35,018 nucleotides of DNA from CAYGZM01 sp964354365 (lineage in GTDB: Bacteria > Planctomycetota > Phycisphaerae > Sedimentisphaerales > Anaerobacaceae), in the NCBI GenBank assembly GCA_964354365.1, contig CAYGZM010000026.1:1-35018 (forward strand), read 5' to 3'. Of the stretch, positions 21,587 through 30,500 are shown one piece after another (position 1 is the first letter of the stretch; every line of letters begins with the position of its first letter). Position numbers and translations under genes: made by a program. The notes below the pieces were generated by a model, which ran no database searches, was not told the origin of the DNA, and was given only the letters and a program-made list of their open reading frames with translations.

Positions 21587-23545
21587 TCATTCCACCCCGC
21601 GCAGCCAGGATTCGGCAAGATGAGCTATGTCACGAAAATCAACCACGCCATCGTGGTTTATATCCCCGGGCGCGTATGTTCTAAGGAACGGATACGTCTG
21701 ATTCTCCCCAATATCCCAGACTTCAATAAAGTCCCACCCGGCCGATGTGAAGGTGCTTTCAGTCTTCATTTCCGCTGTCGTTTTCGGCGTTCCGCCCGCA
21801 CTCGAGGATTGTTGCGAAGTCTCAGTGTCCCAGAAAGAATCAGCAATATCGCCTCGCTCGTCAGTTCCGACCAAGCCCCCGATAGACGACCCCGTTCCGC
21901 TGACCACCCCTGTCGAATAGCAGTTGCTGATAGTTTCGCCGAAGCGGCCGCCACTACGGCCCATCAGGCCACCGACAGCCTGATTGCCGCTGACCAACCC
22001 TTTGGAATAGCAGTTGCTGACAGTGCCGTAGTAGTTATATCCCACCAGCCCACCGACAGCATCCTGCCCGGTGACAGGGCCGGTCGAATGGCACTTGCTG
22101 ATAGCGCCGTAGCCATATCCCACCAGTCCCCCGACATAATCCGTGCCCACGACCGAACCGATCGAATAGCAGTTGGTCAGGGTCCCATAGTTCCGTCCCA
22201 CCAGACCGCCGACATCCCAATCTGTACCCCTGACAGAGCCGGTCGAATAGCAGTTGCTCATATCGCCGTTATAGGTTTCTCCCACCAGCCCGCCGACAAT
22301 ACTCGTCCCGCTGACCGTGCCCTTCGAATTGCAGTCACTGATAGCGCCGGAGCCATATCCCACCAGTCCCCCGACATAATCCGTGCCCACGACCGAACCG
22401 CTCGAATAGCAGTTGGTGAGCGTCCCATGGTTCCGTCCCGCCAGACCGCCGACATAATCCGTGCCAACGACCGAGCCGCTCGAATAGCAGTTGCTGATAG
22501 TCTCCCCGGTGCCCACCAGGCCGCCGACACAAGAAGTGCCGACAACCGGACCGGTCGAATAGCAGTCAGTTATCAGCGTTTGATCATAGTTCTCTCCCAC
22601 CAGCCCCCCGACACGATCATTTCCATGAACGCTCCCGGTCGAATAGCAGTCGTTCGTTATCGTATTATAATAATCCTCGCCCAGCAGCCCGCCAACAATC
22701 GAATCTCCGACGACAGAGGCGGTCGAATAGCAGTTCGTGATTGTGCCATACCCAAAGTTCACTCCAACCAGGCCGCCGACAAAACCAGTTCCGGTAACCG
22801 AACCGCTCGAATAGCAGTTCGTGATAGTGCAATGCCAATAGTTCATTCCCACCAGGCCGCCGACATCATAGGTGCCACTGATCATCCCTGTCGAATGGCA
22901 GTTGCTGACAGTGCAAGAGTCGCCGGCGCCCACCAGGCCGCCGACACAATCCGCACCGCTCACGGACCCCCTCGAATAGCAGTTGCTGATAGTGCCGTAG
23001 GAGTTCCTTCCCACCAGTCCGCCGACATAAGCCCCCGTTCCGCTGACCGAGCCGGTCGAATAGCAGTTGCTGACAATGCCGGTATAGTTGGACCCCACCA
23101 GCCCACCGACAGAACTCCCGCCGCGAGTCGAGACATCCTCCACGCCCAGATTTCTGATTTGCCCGCCCGTTCCAAGATGACCGAACAGCCCGACATTGCC
23201 ACTGCCGGGCATATTCACATCCGCGTTGCGGATGACATAATCATTGCCGTCAAAGACGCCGGTGAAGTTGTTGGCACCGTTCCCGACAGGGGTAGTTGGT
23301 ACGTCGTTGAGGTCTATATCACCCGTCAGGAGAAAATGGCTGGCCCAGTCTGCCGGGGTCGCCATCAACTCCTGCCAGTCGGAAACGCTGCTAATCCGAA
23401 ATGGTTCGGCCTCAGTGCCGGAGCCGCCGCTGTAGGAGCCTCCAGATGCGATTGCCGGCAAGAAAGTGAGCAGAAAGCAAGCCGAGCAGCAAGCTGCTTT
23501 TGCCGTAAACGTCCTCGCCTGAGGCAGCCCTCTATGCATCAGCAC
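21587..23545 (-). CDS. Secreted GLUG-repeat protein with dockerin-like EF-hand tail
   Basis: After a long signal peptide (FTAKAACCSACFLLTFLPAI..ASGG) and an N-terminal module with DWQELMATPADW and FDGNDYVIRNADVN, there are about 15 GLUG repeats of 22-29 residues. Typical units read VGGLVGRNYGTLTNCYSIGS and VGGLVGYNYYGTVSNCYSKG; they build a beta-solenoid. The repeats end in DSFWDTETSQQSSSAGGTPK, the usual cap. The C-terminus GDINHDGVVDFRDIAHLAES then WLRGVE is a single dockerin-like calcium loop, common in Phycisphaerae exported proteins. The start is taken as GTG 23545, 7 nt after GGAG; ATG 23539 is an alternative. GLUG proteins include IgA-specific metallopeptidase accessory regions and adhesins; no enzyme domain is present here, so surface adhesion is the likeliest role. 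Confidence 0.88.
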   Translation of the reverse strand: MLMHRGLPQARTFTAKAACCSACFLLTFLPAIASGGSYSGGSGTEAEPFRISSVSDWQELMATPADWASHFLLTGDIDLNDVPTTPVGNGANNFTGVFDGNDYVIRNADVNMPGSGNVGLFGHLGTGGQIRNLGVEDVSTRGGSSVGGLVGSNYTGIVSNCYSTGSVSGTGAYVGGLVGRNSYGTISNCYSRGSVSGADCVGGLVGAGDSCTVSNCHSTGMISGTYDVGGLVGMNYWHCTITNCYSSGSVTGTGFVGGLVGVNFGYGTITNCYSTASVVGDSIVGGLLGEDYYNTITNDCYSTGSVHGNDRVGGLVGENYDQTLITDCYSTGPVVGTSCVGGLVGTGETISNCYSSGSVVGTDYVGGLAGRNHGTLTNCYSSGSVVGTDYVGGLVGYGSGAISDCNSKGTVSGTSIVGGLVGETYNGDMSNCYSTGSVRGTDWDVGGLVGRNYGTLTNCYSIGSVVGTDYVGGLVGYGYGAISKCHSTGPVTGQDAVGGLVGYNYYGTVSNCYSKGLVSGNQAVGGLMGRSGGRFGETISNCYSTGVVSGTGSSIGGLVGTDERGDIADSFWDTETSQQSSSAGGTPKTTAEMKTESTFTSAGWDFIEVWDIGENQTYPFLRTYAPGDINHDGVVDFRDIAHLAESWLRGVE

Positions 23546-23587
23546 GTTTAATCTCCAAATCCGGCCGTATCTCGACAAGCCGATGGT

Positions 23588-23593
23588 ATTATA
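23588..23593 (-). promoter_or_regulatory. Possible -10 of the GLUG gene within a short palindrome
   Basis: TATAAT (23593-23588, minus strand) lies inside the palindrome ATGGTAT-A/T-ATACCAT (23584-23598). No good -35 is visible at the standard distance. A repressor could bind the palindrome, but this is speculative. Confidence 0.35.
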
Positions 23594-23776
23594 CCATATC
23601 CGCGGGGCTTTGCATAGCGCTTTTATCCGACTTTCTTACTCAATCGCGCGGATTTTGCGCGAAATCTCTGCGCACATTTTGCGTGGGATTAGCGACCGAC
23701 GTATTGGGCGAGAAACGCCCTTACAAGGCCTAAAAATGCGGGTTCCAAGATCACCTTGTGTTTTGGGAAAATCCCG

Positions 23777-23805
23777 TTGGCGTACCTTGTAAAATAAGAT
23801 ATACT
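23777..23805 (+). promoter_or_regulatory. Promoter for the GspE/PilB-like operon
   Basis: TTGGCG (23777-23782), a 17-nt spacer and TATACT (23800-23805) lie about 55 nt upstream of the ATG at 23861. Confidence 0.65.
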
Positions 23806-23860
23806 ATGTCCAAGCGATTTGTGAAGGCTGGATTGTCTTGCGGATTTGGTGTGGGACGAT

Positions 23861-25435
23861 ATGCAGATTGCGGGTACAACTGTGATTGCTTTTGCCGGCG
23901 AGGTTGTCGCGGCGCTGCCTTTTAGTCCGGTCAGGCTCGTCGGCCTTGTGCTGTGGGTCTATTTATGCCTGTATCTTGTTCAGGTCGTCCGCCTCAGCCC
24001 GTTAGTGCCCAAGAACCGTAAATCAATAGCCGCAATGGCGACGCTTCTTACCGGCCCGTCCCTGCTGCTTGCCCTGCTGATAATTGACGCCGCGAAAAAG
24101 TCCTCGTTAAGCGGCGACGGCGTCTTCAAAACAATGAGGCAGCACGCAGAAACCACCTTGGCCAATCTGCGTTCCGCCAGCGTTACCCGTCGCCGGGGCG
24201 ACGTGAACGTGAAGCTCCTTGACTCCTCGGGCAGGACTATCGACCAGATATACGGCCACGGTGACAAGAAACAGAGGGACAGCCGCATCCTCGACTTGAC
24301 TGCATGGCTCGTTGACCAGGCCCTTGAGCGGCGGGCCAGTGACATCCTTATCGACCCCAAAGACGAGTCCGCATACACCGTTAGACTCCGTGTCGATGGA
24401 GTCCTCGGAACGCTCCGGACCCTCAACGCCGAGACCAGCAGGGCGGTGGTCAACAGTATCAAGGCCGTATCGAGCATGGACATCGCCGAGAGAAGAAGGC
24501 CACAGGACGGCTCGTTCATAGCCAAAAAAGGCAAAATCACCGCATCATTCAGGGTCGCAAGCGCTGGCGTCGTCAACGGCGAGAAGCTCTCGATAAGGGT
24601 GCTGAACCGCGATGCAGGCATACTCACCCTTGCCGATATGGGACTCTCGAAGAAGCAGTACTCAATCATCCGCAGCGCAATCGAGAAACCATCCGGTATG
24701 GTGCTGATGTGCGGACCCACCGGCAGCGGCAAGACTACAACTATGTACGCAATGCTCAACGAGATAGACCGCTTCACGCGTAACGTCATCACCGTCGAAG
24801 ACCCCATCGAGGCCGTTCTGCCCCAGACCAGCCAGATTGAAATCAACCCTAAGGCCGACATCACCTTTGCAAACACCCTGCGAAATATCCTCAGGCAGGA
24901 CCCGGACGTGATATGCGTGGGCGAAATACGCGACGAGGAGACAGCGGAGATCGCGCTTCGAGCGTCGCAGACCGGCCATCTTGTCCTCGCGACGGTGCAC
25001 TGCGACAGCAACGCCACCGCCTTGATCAGGCTGCTGGATTTGGGCGTCTCGCCCCTTCTGCTATCGTCGGGATTGAGCCTTCTGGTCTCGCAGAGGCTTC
25101 TGCGCCGGCTTTGCGAGCACTGCAAGAAGAAGGCCGAGCTCAGCCCGGGCCTCATCCAGGAATTCAAAGAAAAACGCATAGACTACGAGCACATCTTCGA
25201 GCCAAACGGCTGCAAACGCTGCGACGGAACCGGCTACTATGGACGGATGGCCATCTGCGACCCGCTCGTCGTGACCGACGAGCTGAGGGCCGATATCGCT
25301 GAGAACAAAGCCCTGATCTCCGAATTGAGAACGCAGGGCAAGAAGAAGGATAGAACAAATCTCAGAAAAGAAGGGATCAAAAAGGTGGCGTTGGGATTGA
25401 CGAGCCTCGAAGAGCTCAAGAGGGTGACAGGATAA
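23861..25435 (+). CDS. GspE/PilB-family secretion ATPase with N-terminal membrane anchor
   Basis: The catalytic half is a clear type II secretion/type IV pilus ATPase: Walker A LMCGPTGSGKTTTMYAMLNE, the Asp box VITVEDPIEAVLPQTSQIEI, Walker B VICVGEIRDEETAEIALRAS and the His box GHLVLATVHCDSNATALIRL. A four-cysteine zinc site follows (LCEHCKKK and CKRCDGTGYYGRMAI). The N-terminus is unusual: instead of the soluble N1/N2 domains of PilB, residues about 20-50 and 60-80 are hydrophobic (VRLVGLVLWVYLCLYLVQVV and MATLLTGPSLLLALLIIDAA), predicting two membrane spans. The start is probably ATG 23861; TTG 23846 is in frame. CvpA-like gene follows 6 bp later. No pilin, PilC/GspF or secretin gene is nearby. 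Confidence 0.88.
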   Translation: MQIAGTTVIAFAGEVVAALPFSPVRLVGLVLWVYLCLYLVQVVRLSPLVPKNRKSIAAMATLLTGPSLLLALLIIDAAKKSSLSGDGVFKTMRQHAETTLANLRSASVTRRRGDVNVKLLDSSGRTIDQIYGHGDKKQRDSRILDLTAWLVDQALERRASDILIDPKDESAYTVRLRVDGVLGTLRTLNAETSRAVVNSIKAVSSMDIAERRRPQDGSFIAKKGKITASFRVASAGVVNGEKLSIRVLNRDAGILTLADMGLSKKQYSIIRSAIEKPSGMVLMCGPTGSGKTTTMYAMLNEIDRFTRNVITVEDPIEAVLPQTSQIEINPKADITFANTLRNILRQDPDVICVGEIRDEETAEIALRASQTGHLVLATVHCDSNATALIRLLDLGVSPLLLSSGLSLLVSQRLLRRLCEHCKKKAELSPGLIQEFKEKRIDYEHIFEPNGCKRCDGTGYYGRMAICDPLVVTDELRADIAENKALISELRTQGKKKDRTNLRKEGIKKVALGLTSLEELKRVTG

Positions 25436-25440
25436 ACGTT

Positions 25441-26080
25441 ATGGTATTCTGGACGGGCATAGCGGTCGGCGGACTCTTCGTCTGGCTGGCGGTGAGAATG
25501 GGCTTCTACGAGACCTGGGCGATGCTGTTCAATGTCGTAGTCGCGGTCTATACCGCCGTCTTTCTGACGCCTGTGATTGTGAGCAAAATCCCCGCCGCCG
25601 GTGACACCGCGTATGGCAACGCCCTGACATTGGCCGCTGTGGCGGCGGCCGTCTTCCTCGTGCTGCACGGAATATCCTACATATTTCTCACGGGCCAGTT
25701 CAAAGTCGCGTTTCCAAAGGTTCTCGACCTTGTTGGGGCCGGTATCCTCGGCTTTCTGGCAGGGGTGCTCGTATGGAGCTTTGTCGCGCTTATGGTCTCC
25801 GTAACGCCTATTGCTCAGAGCAGTCTTGCTCAGGATATCGGCTTCGGCAGGAAGATTGAGCAGGGCCAGGGGCCGTACCTATGCTGGTGGTGCAATCGAG
25901 TCAATGCCGTAGCCTCTCCCGGCAGCCGCCGTCAGCCCGCGCAAAAAAATGTGCGATGGCTGTTGGATAAGGCCGAACAGAACCCCCCCCGACAAGACGC
26001 TCGAACGGCCCGAGCCGGACAATGCGGGCAGTCTCAAAACGCCGGCCGCCAGGCGGAAATTCGACCCTGAAGATATTTGA
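25441..26080 (+). CDS. CvpA-like membrane protein, apparently frameshifted at a poly-C tract
   Basis: Four hydrophobic segments (residues about 4-22, 26-47, 60-83 and 92-120) and FPKVLDLVGAGILGFLAGVL fit the CvpA/colicin V production family, whose members are inner-membrane proteins linked to growth, envelope stress and purF regulation. It begins 6 bp after the ATPase stop and is probably co-translated. As sequenced, the frame stops at 26070 with an arginine/glutamine-rich tail (PPRQDARTARAGQCGQ). At 25983-25990 there are eight Cs. With seven, the tail instead reads PPDKTLERPEPDNAGSLKTP, then AARRKFDPEDI, and stops at 26080, a far more natural end. The shift is either an assembly error or a real mutation or slippage site. 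Confidence 0.75.
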
Positions 26081-26109
26081 CGCTTCTTCTCTTCAGTTGA
26101 TGAGGATAT

Positions 26110-27222
26110 ATGGGCACAGAGACAGGAAGTTCAAGAATAGCGTCGCTTGACCAATTTCGGGGTTATACGGTAGCCGGCATGTTTTTCCTGAATTTTGTTG
26201 GCGGCTATTTATTGGTGCCTGCCATATTCAAGCACCACAAAATATATTGCAGCTATGCGGATACGATAATGCCGCAGTTCTTTTTTGCGGTAGGATTTGC
26301 CTTTCGGCTGACATTTTTGAGGAACGTGGAAAGGTTGGGGAGATGGAAAGCAAGCAAAAAGGCAATAATGCGGTCGCTTGGCCTTATTCTTGTGGGTTTT
26401 GTGATATATCATCTTGACGGAGGGGGGCTGAGCTGGAAGCAGCTCAGCGAGCTTGGAATAAATGGATTTCTTTCGACGGCATTTAGGAGGAGTATTTTTC
26501 AGGCGCTTGTGCACATCGGGTTGACGTGTATATGGATATTGCCGGTGATAGGCGCGAGACCGTCGGTTCGTATATTGTTTTTGTGCATATCAGGAGCGGC
26601 GCATTTAATACTGTCGCAGATGTTCTATTTTGAATGGGCGAGGGCGACAAATGTGATCGATGGGGGGCAGCTTGGTTTTATGACCTGGACGATACCGACG
26701 CTGGTTGGCTCTCTTGCGTATGATGTATTCCTGGCGAGGGGCCCCAAGGGATCGATTAAACGGCTTGGGGTATGGTCCGTTGTGCTAATGACGGGAGGTT
26801 ATGGTATTTCGTGTTTGACGGCGATAAAGCACAGCCTTGCGATGGGTATCAGCTCGATATCAGGATATCTAATGGAGCCGCCGTTTCTGCCGCCAGGCAG
26901 ACCTATAGACGTATGGACGATGAGTCAGCAGACAGGGAGTATTTCGTACCTGGTTTTTGCAGCGGGATTTTCGCTGGCGGTATATGTGATATGTATAATT
27001 CTTAGTGACATCAAAGGGATAGAGATTGGGATATTCAGGACGCTGGGTCAAAATGCGCTTGCAGGATACGTTATTCACGGCAGCGTGGAAGATGCAGTAT
27101 CTGAATTTGTTCCAAAAGATGCACCGCTGTGGTATGTAGGTGCAGGATTTTTGGTGTTCTTCTGGATAACGTGGTTTATGCTCAGGTATTTGGAGAGGAA
27201 ACAGATTCACCTGAGGCTGTGA
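26110..27222 (+). CDS. DUF5009/NagX-like membrane acyltransferase
   Basis: The N-terminal SSRIASLDQFRGYTVAGMFF matches the opening of the DUF5009/HGSNAT-like (heparan-alpha-glucosaminide N-acetyltransferase, NagX) family, which moves acetyl groups onto sugars across the membrane. About ten hydrophobic helices cover the 370 residues. Conserved-looking polar spots include YADTIMPQFFFAVGFAFRLT, with the Asp-Thr-x-x-Pro and Phe-Phe context of the family, and LGQNALAGYVIHGSVEDAV near the C-terminus. The start is ATG 26110 after GAGGATAT. Isoleucine is often coded by ATA and many codons are AT-ending, unlike the neighbouring genes, which may mean separate acquisition. It follows the CvpA-like gene by 30 bp and may be in the same transcript. 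Confidence 0.85.
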   Translation: MGTETGSSRIASLDQFRGYTVAGMFFLNFVGGYLLVPAIFKHHKIYCSYADTIMPQFFFAVGFAFRLTFLRNVERLGRWKASKKAIMRSLGLILVGFVIYHLDGGGLSWKQLSELGINGFLSTAFRRSIFQALVHIGLTCIWILPVIGARPSVRILFLCISGAAHLILSQMFYFEWARATNVIDGGQLGFMTWTIPTLVGSLAYDVFLARGPKGSIKRLGVWSVVLMTGGYGISCLTAIKHSLAMGISSISGYLMEPPFLPPGRPIDVWTMSQQTGSISYLVFAAGFSLAVYVICIILSDIKGIEIGIFRTLGQNALAGYVIHGSVEDAVSEFVPKDAPLWYVGAGFLVFFWITWFMLRYLERKQIHLRL

Positions 27223-27376
27223 TTCTGCGAAAGGATAGAAAATGACGAGAAAAATCAGGTCAGATGTATCAGAGAAAAAGGAAGCAGGATTTGACCTGGA
27301 TAAGAAAACATAGCAGGAAATCCGCAGTGAATCTGGCGATACCATACCTGTAGCGGAGATTCCCCTCAGATTCTGT

Positions 27377-27405
27377 TTGACGAGACATCCGCTTTGCAGT
27401 ATAAT
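27377..27405 (+). promoter_or_regulatory. Near-consensus promoter for the large secreted protein
   Basis: TTGACG (27377-27382), a 17-nt spacer and a perfect TATAAT (27400-27405). The leader to the ATG at 27514 is about 100 nt, long enough for a structured 5' UTR. Confidence 0.8.
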
Positions 27406-27513
27406 ATAGGCCGGAAATGGATTCTCTGAGCTACTCTGTGGAGTCTCTATGGTTTTGCGAGAATTGACCGAGGTGAGACCCAGTGATGCGATGATTCTTG
27501 AAGGAGGATTACC

Positions 27514-30500
27514 ATGTGTAAAAAATTGGTTTATTTGGTTCCTTTTGTGTTGGCGCTGATGAGCGTCCCGACCCTTGGCGACGCCATTCTTGCGCCCGGC
27601 GATTTTATTATCGCCATTGACGCCGACTCGGCAAGCAGCGCTCCGGATGCCGAACAGGTCGTCAATGCCATTGACGGCACGATTGGGACGAAGTACCTTA
27701 ACTTCGGCAAAGAGAACTCTGGTTTTATTGTGACGCCGGCGTTCGGCTCATCCGTCGTGGGCAGCTTCGAGATCACCACGGCCAATGACGCAGAGGAGCG
27801 TGACCCGGCGACCTGGGCGCTTTACGGGACAAACGAGCCGATATTGAGCACCAACCACAGTGCGGGCAATGCGGAGAGCTGGACGCTGATCGATTCGGGT
27901 TCTGTGAGCCTTCCGGCCGCGCGTGAGGTGCTCGGACCGTTGGTTGCGGTCACCAACAGTAAATCCTACAGATCGTACAAGATGCTTTTCCCGACCGTGA
28001 AGAATGCGGTCGCGGCCAACTCCATGCAGATTGCCGAAATCCAGTTCTTCGTGAAAAGCGCTTGCCAGCCGAACCCTGCGGACGGCGACCTGAATTACAA
28101 GCCTACGAGAATCGGCACGAACGTGTATGCGATACTTGACTACACGCCCGGAAATGGCGCGATTTCGCACACAGCGTACTTCAGCAAGGTAAAAGCAGAT
28201 GTGGATTCCCGCAATCCAGCCAACAGCTTAGGCACCCCGACGGCCTGGCCTCTCTTAAACAACCGGGAGTATGTTGTCGGGTATAATGATCCTGCGATTC
28301 CTGCTTTTGCCAGGACGGCTCTTAGTACAGGCGCCACTTACTATTGGTGTGTCGATGAGTTCGACGGCACCACTACGTGGCCGGGCAAAACCTGGAGCTT
28401 CGTTGTGACCGGGCGAATCAGTCCAATTCTTACCGGGTACGTTAAACAGGCGATTAATCCCGGCCCGGAAGATGGGGCTGAATTTGTTATGCCCCCGGAT
28501 GTGACTCTTACCTGGACCCTGAATGGCCCCGAACCGACGACGGGTTACATTGTAAGCTATGGCGTGTTCTGGGGCACAGACCAGGCCGCTGTGGCGGCAG
28601 AGCCGAACACGGCTCCCGATGCGGTTGTGCAGGGTAAGGCGGGCGCGCCGACGCCCACGACCTACACTGTTGCCGGGCTTCCATACAAGACACAGATCTT
28701 CTGGCGGATCGATACGCAACTGCAACAAGAGACCCCTCCGCATGGCAAGATGATAGTTGACGGTATGGTTTGGAGCTTCACGACTACCCTGCCGGGGATG
28801 GGCTCTATCCTGCGCGAGATATGGGAGAACATCACCCCTCAAGGTACGGACCTATCTTTGCTGTACAACTGGCCCGACTTCCCCGCAAATCCCACTACAA
28901 GCGTTCTGATACCGGCATTTGACACGGAGCCGGGCTTGGACAACTATGGAGGCCAGATTCACGGCTGGGTCTATGCGCCAGTATCGGGTGACTATACGTT
29001 CTACATTGCCAGCGACGACAACGGCGAGCTATGGTTGAGCACCGACGAGAACCCAGCCAACGCACAGCTTATTGCTTACGAGAACGATTGGACGCCCCCT
29101 CGAGCGTGGCAAACCGGCGCTGAGACGTCTGCCCCCATTCCATTGGTGGGCGGTAATAAGTATTACATCAGCGCGCTGTGGAAGGAAGACGGCCTCGGCG
29201 ACAACTGCGCGGTGGGCTGGACAGGTCCCGGCATCTCAACCATCACGGTTATTCCCGGTAGTGTCCTGATGCCATACGTGAGACCGTGGGCTCAAAACCC
29301 AAGCCCAAGGAATAATACAACAATGGTGCCGAAGACAGTTGCGCTTACCTGGACGCCGGGAGATAATGCGGCTTCGCATAAGGTTTGGTTCGGCACCGAT
29401 CCCAATGCGATGGAACTTGTTGCCACAAAGCCTTTGGGAGATGAGACCTATGGGCCGGGACCACTCGAGTTAGATACCACTTACTACTGGCGGATCGACG
29501 AGGTTAACGATGCTGACCCGGACAGCCCCTGGACAGGTCGCCTCTGGCGGTTCACTACGTCCTTCGACTGTAACGGCAACGCAATCCCCGACGAGATTGA
29601 CATTGCTACAGGCACAAGCCGTGACTGCAATGGGAACGGCATTCCAGACGAGTGCGATATCGCCAATGGTACGAGCCTTGACTGCAATCGCAACGGCATT
29701 CCAGATGAATGCGAAATCGATTGCAATGGCAACGGCATTCCAGACGAATGCGACATCGCCAATGCCACAAGTCTTGACTGCAATGGTAACGGTATCCCCG
29801 ACGAGTGCGACATAGCCAACGGCACCAGCCTGGACTGTAATCGCAATGGTATCCCCGATGAGTGCGACATAGCAAATGGCACCACCCAGGACTGCAATCG
29901 CAACGGCATACCGGATGAGTGCGAAATCGACTGTAACGGCAACGGCATTCCAGACGAATGCGATATCGCCAATGGTACAAGTCTTGACTGCAATGGTAAC
30001 GGTATCCCCGACGAGTGCGACGATGAGACCGGCTCTATCCTGCGTGAGATATGGGAGGGCGTGACACCTGACGGCAGTCAGGTTCTTTCTGATCTTTACA
30101 ACTGGCCCGACTTCCCCTACAATCCGACTACAAGCGTCCTGATAACGCAATTTGATACGGAGCCGGGCTTGGACAACTATGGAGGGCGGATTCACGGGTG
30201 GCTCTGTGCGCCGGTATCGGGCGACTATACGTTCTACATTGCCACCGACGACAACGGCGAGCTATGGTTGAGCGCCGGCGAGAACCCGGCCAACGCACAG
30301 CTTATTGCTTACGAGAACAGTTGGACGGGGCCTCGATCGTGGCAAACCGGCGCCGAGATGTCTGCCCCCATTTCATTGGTGGGCGGTAACAAGTACTACA
30401 TCAGCGCCCTGTGGAAGGAAGGCAACGGCGGCGACAACTGCGCGGTCGGCTGGACAGGTCCCGGCATCTCAGCCATCACGGTTATTCCCGGTGATGTCCT

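Noticed and set aside
21620..23551. 643-codon open frame on the + strand opposite the GLUG gene
   Set aside because: The repeat periodicity of the GLUG gene (unit lengths divisible by three) keeps the antisense frame open; the minus-strand protein has a signal peptide, known repeats and a dockerin tail.
23980..25179. 399-codon open frame on the minus strand opposite the secretion ATPase
   Set aside because: Ser/Arg-rich shadow; the + strand carries all Walker, Asp, His and zinc motifs.
29470..30195. 241-codon minus-strand frame with repeated IAVKA/DVAFVWNA units
   Set aside because: Its periodicity is the mirror of the DCNGNGIPDEC repeats in the genuine + strand gene.
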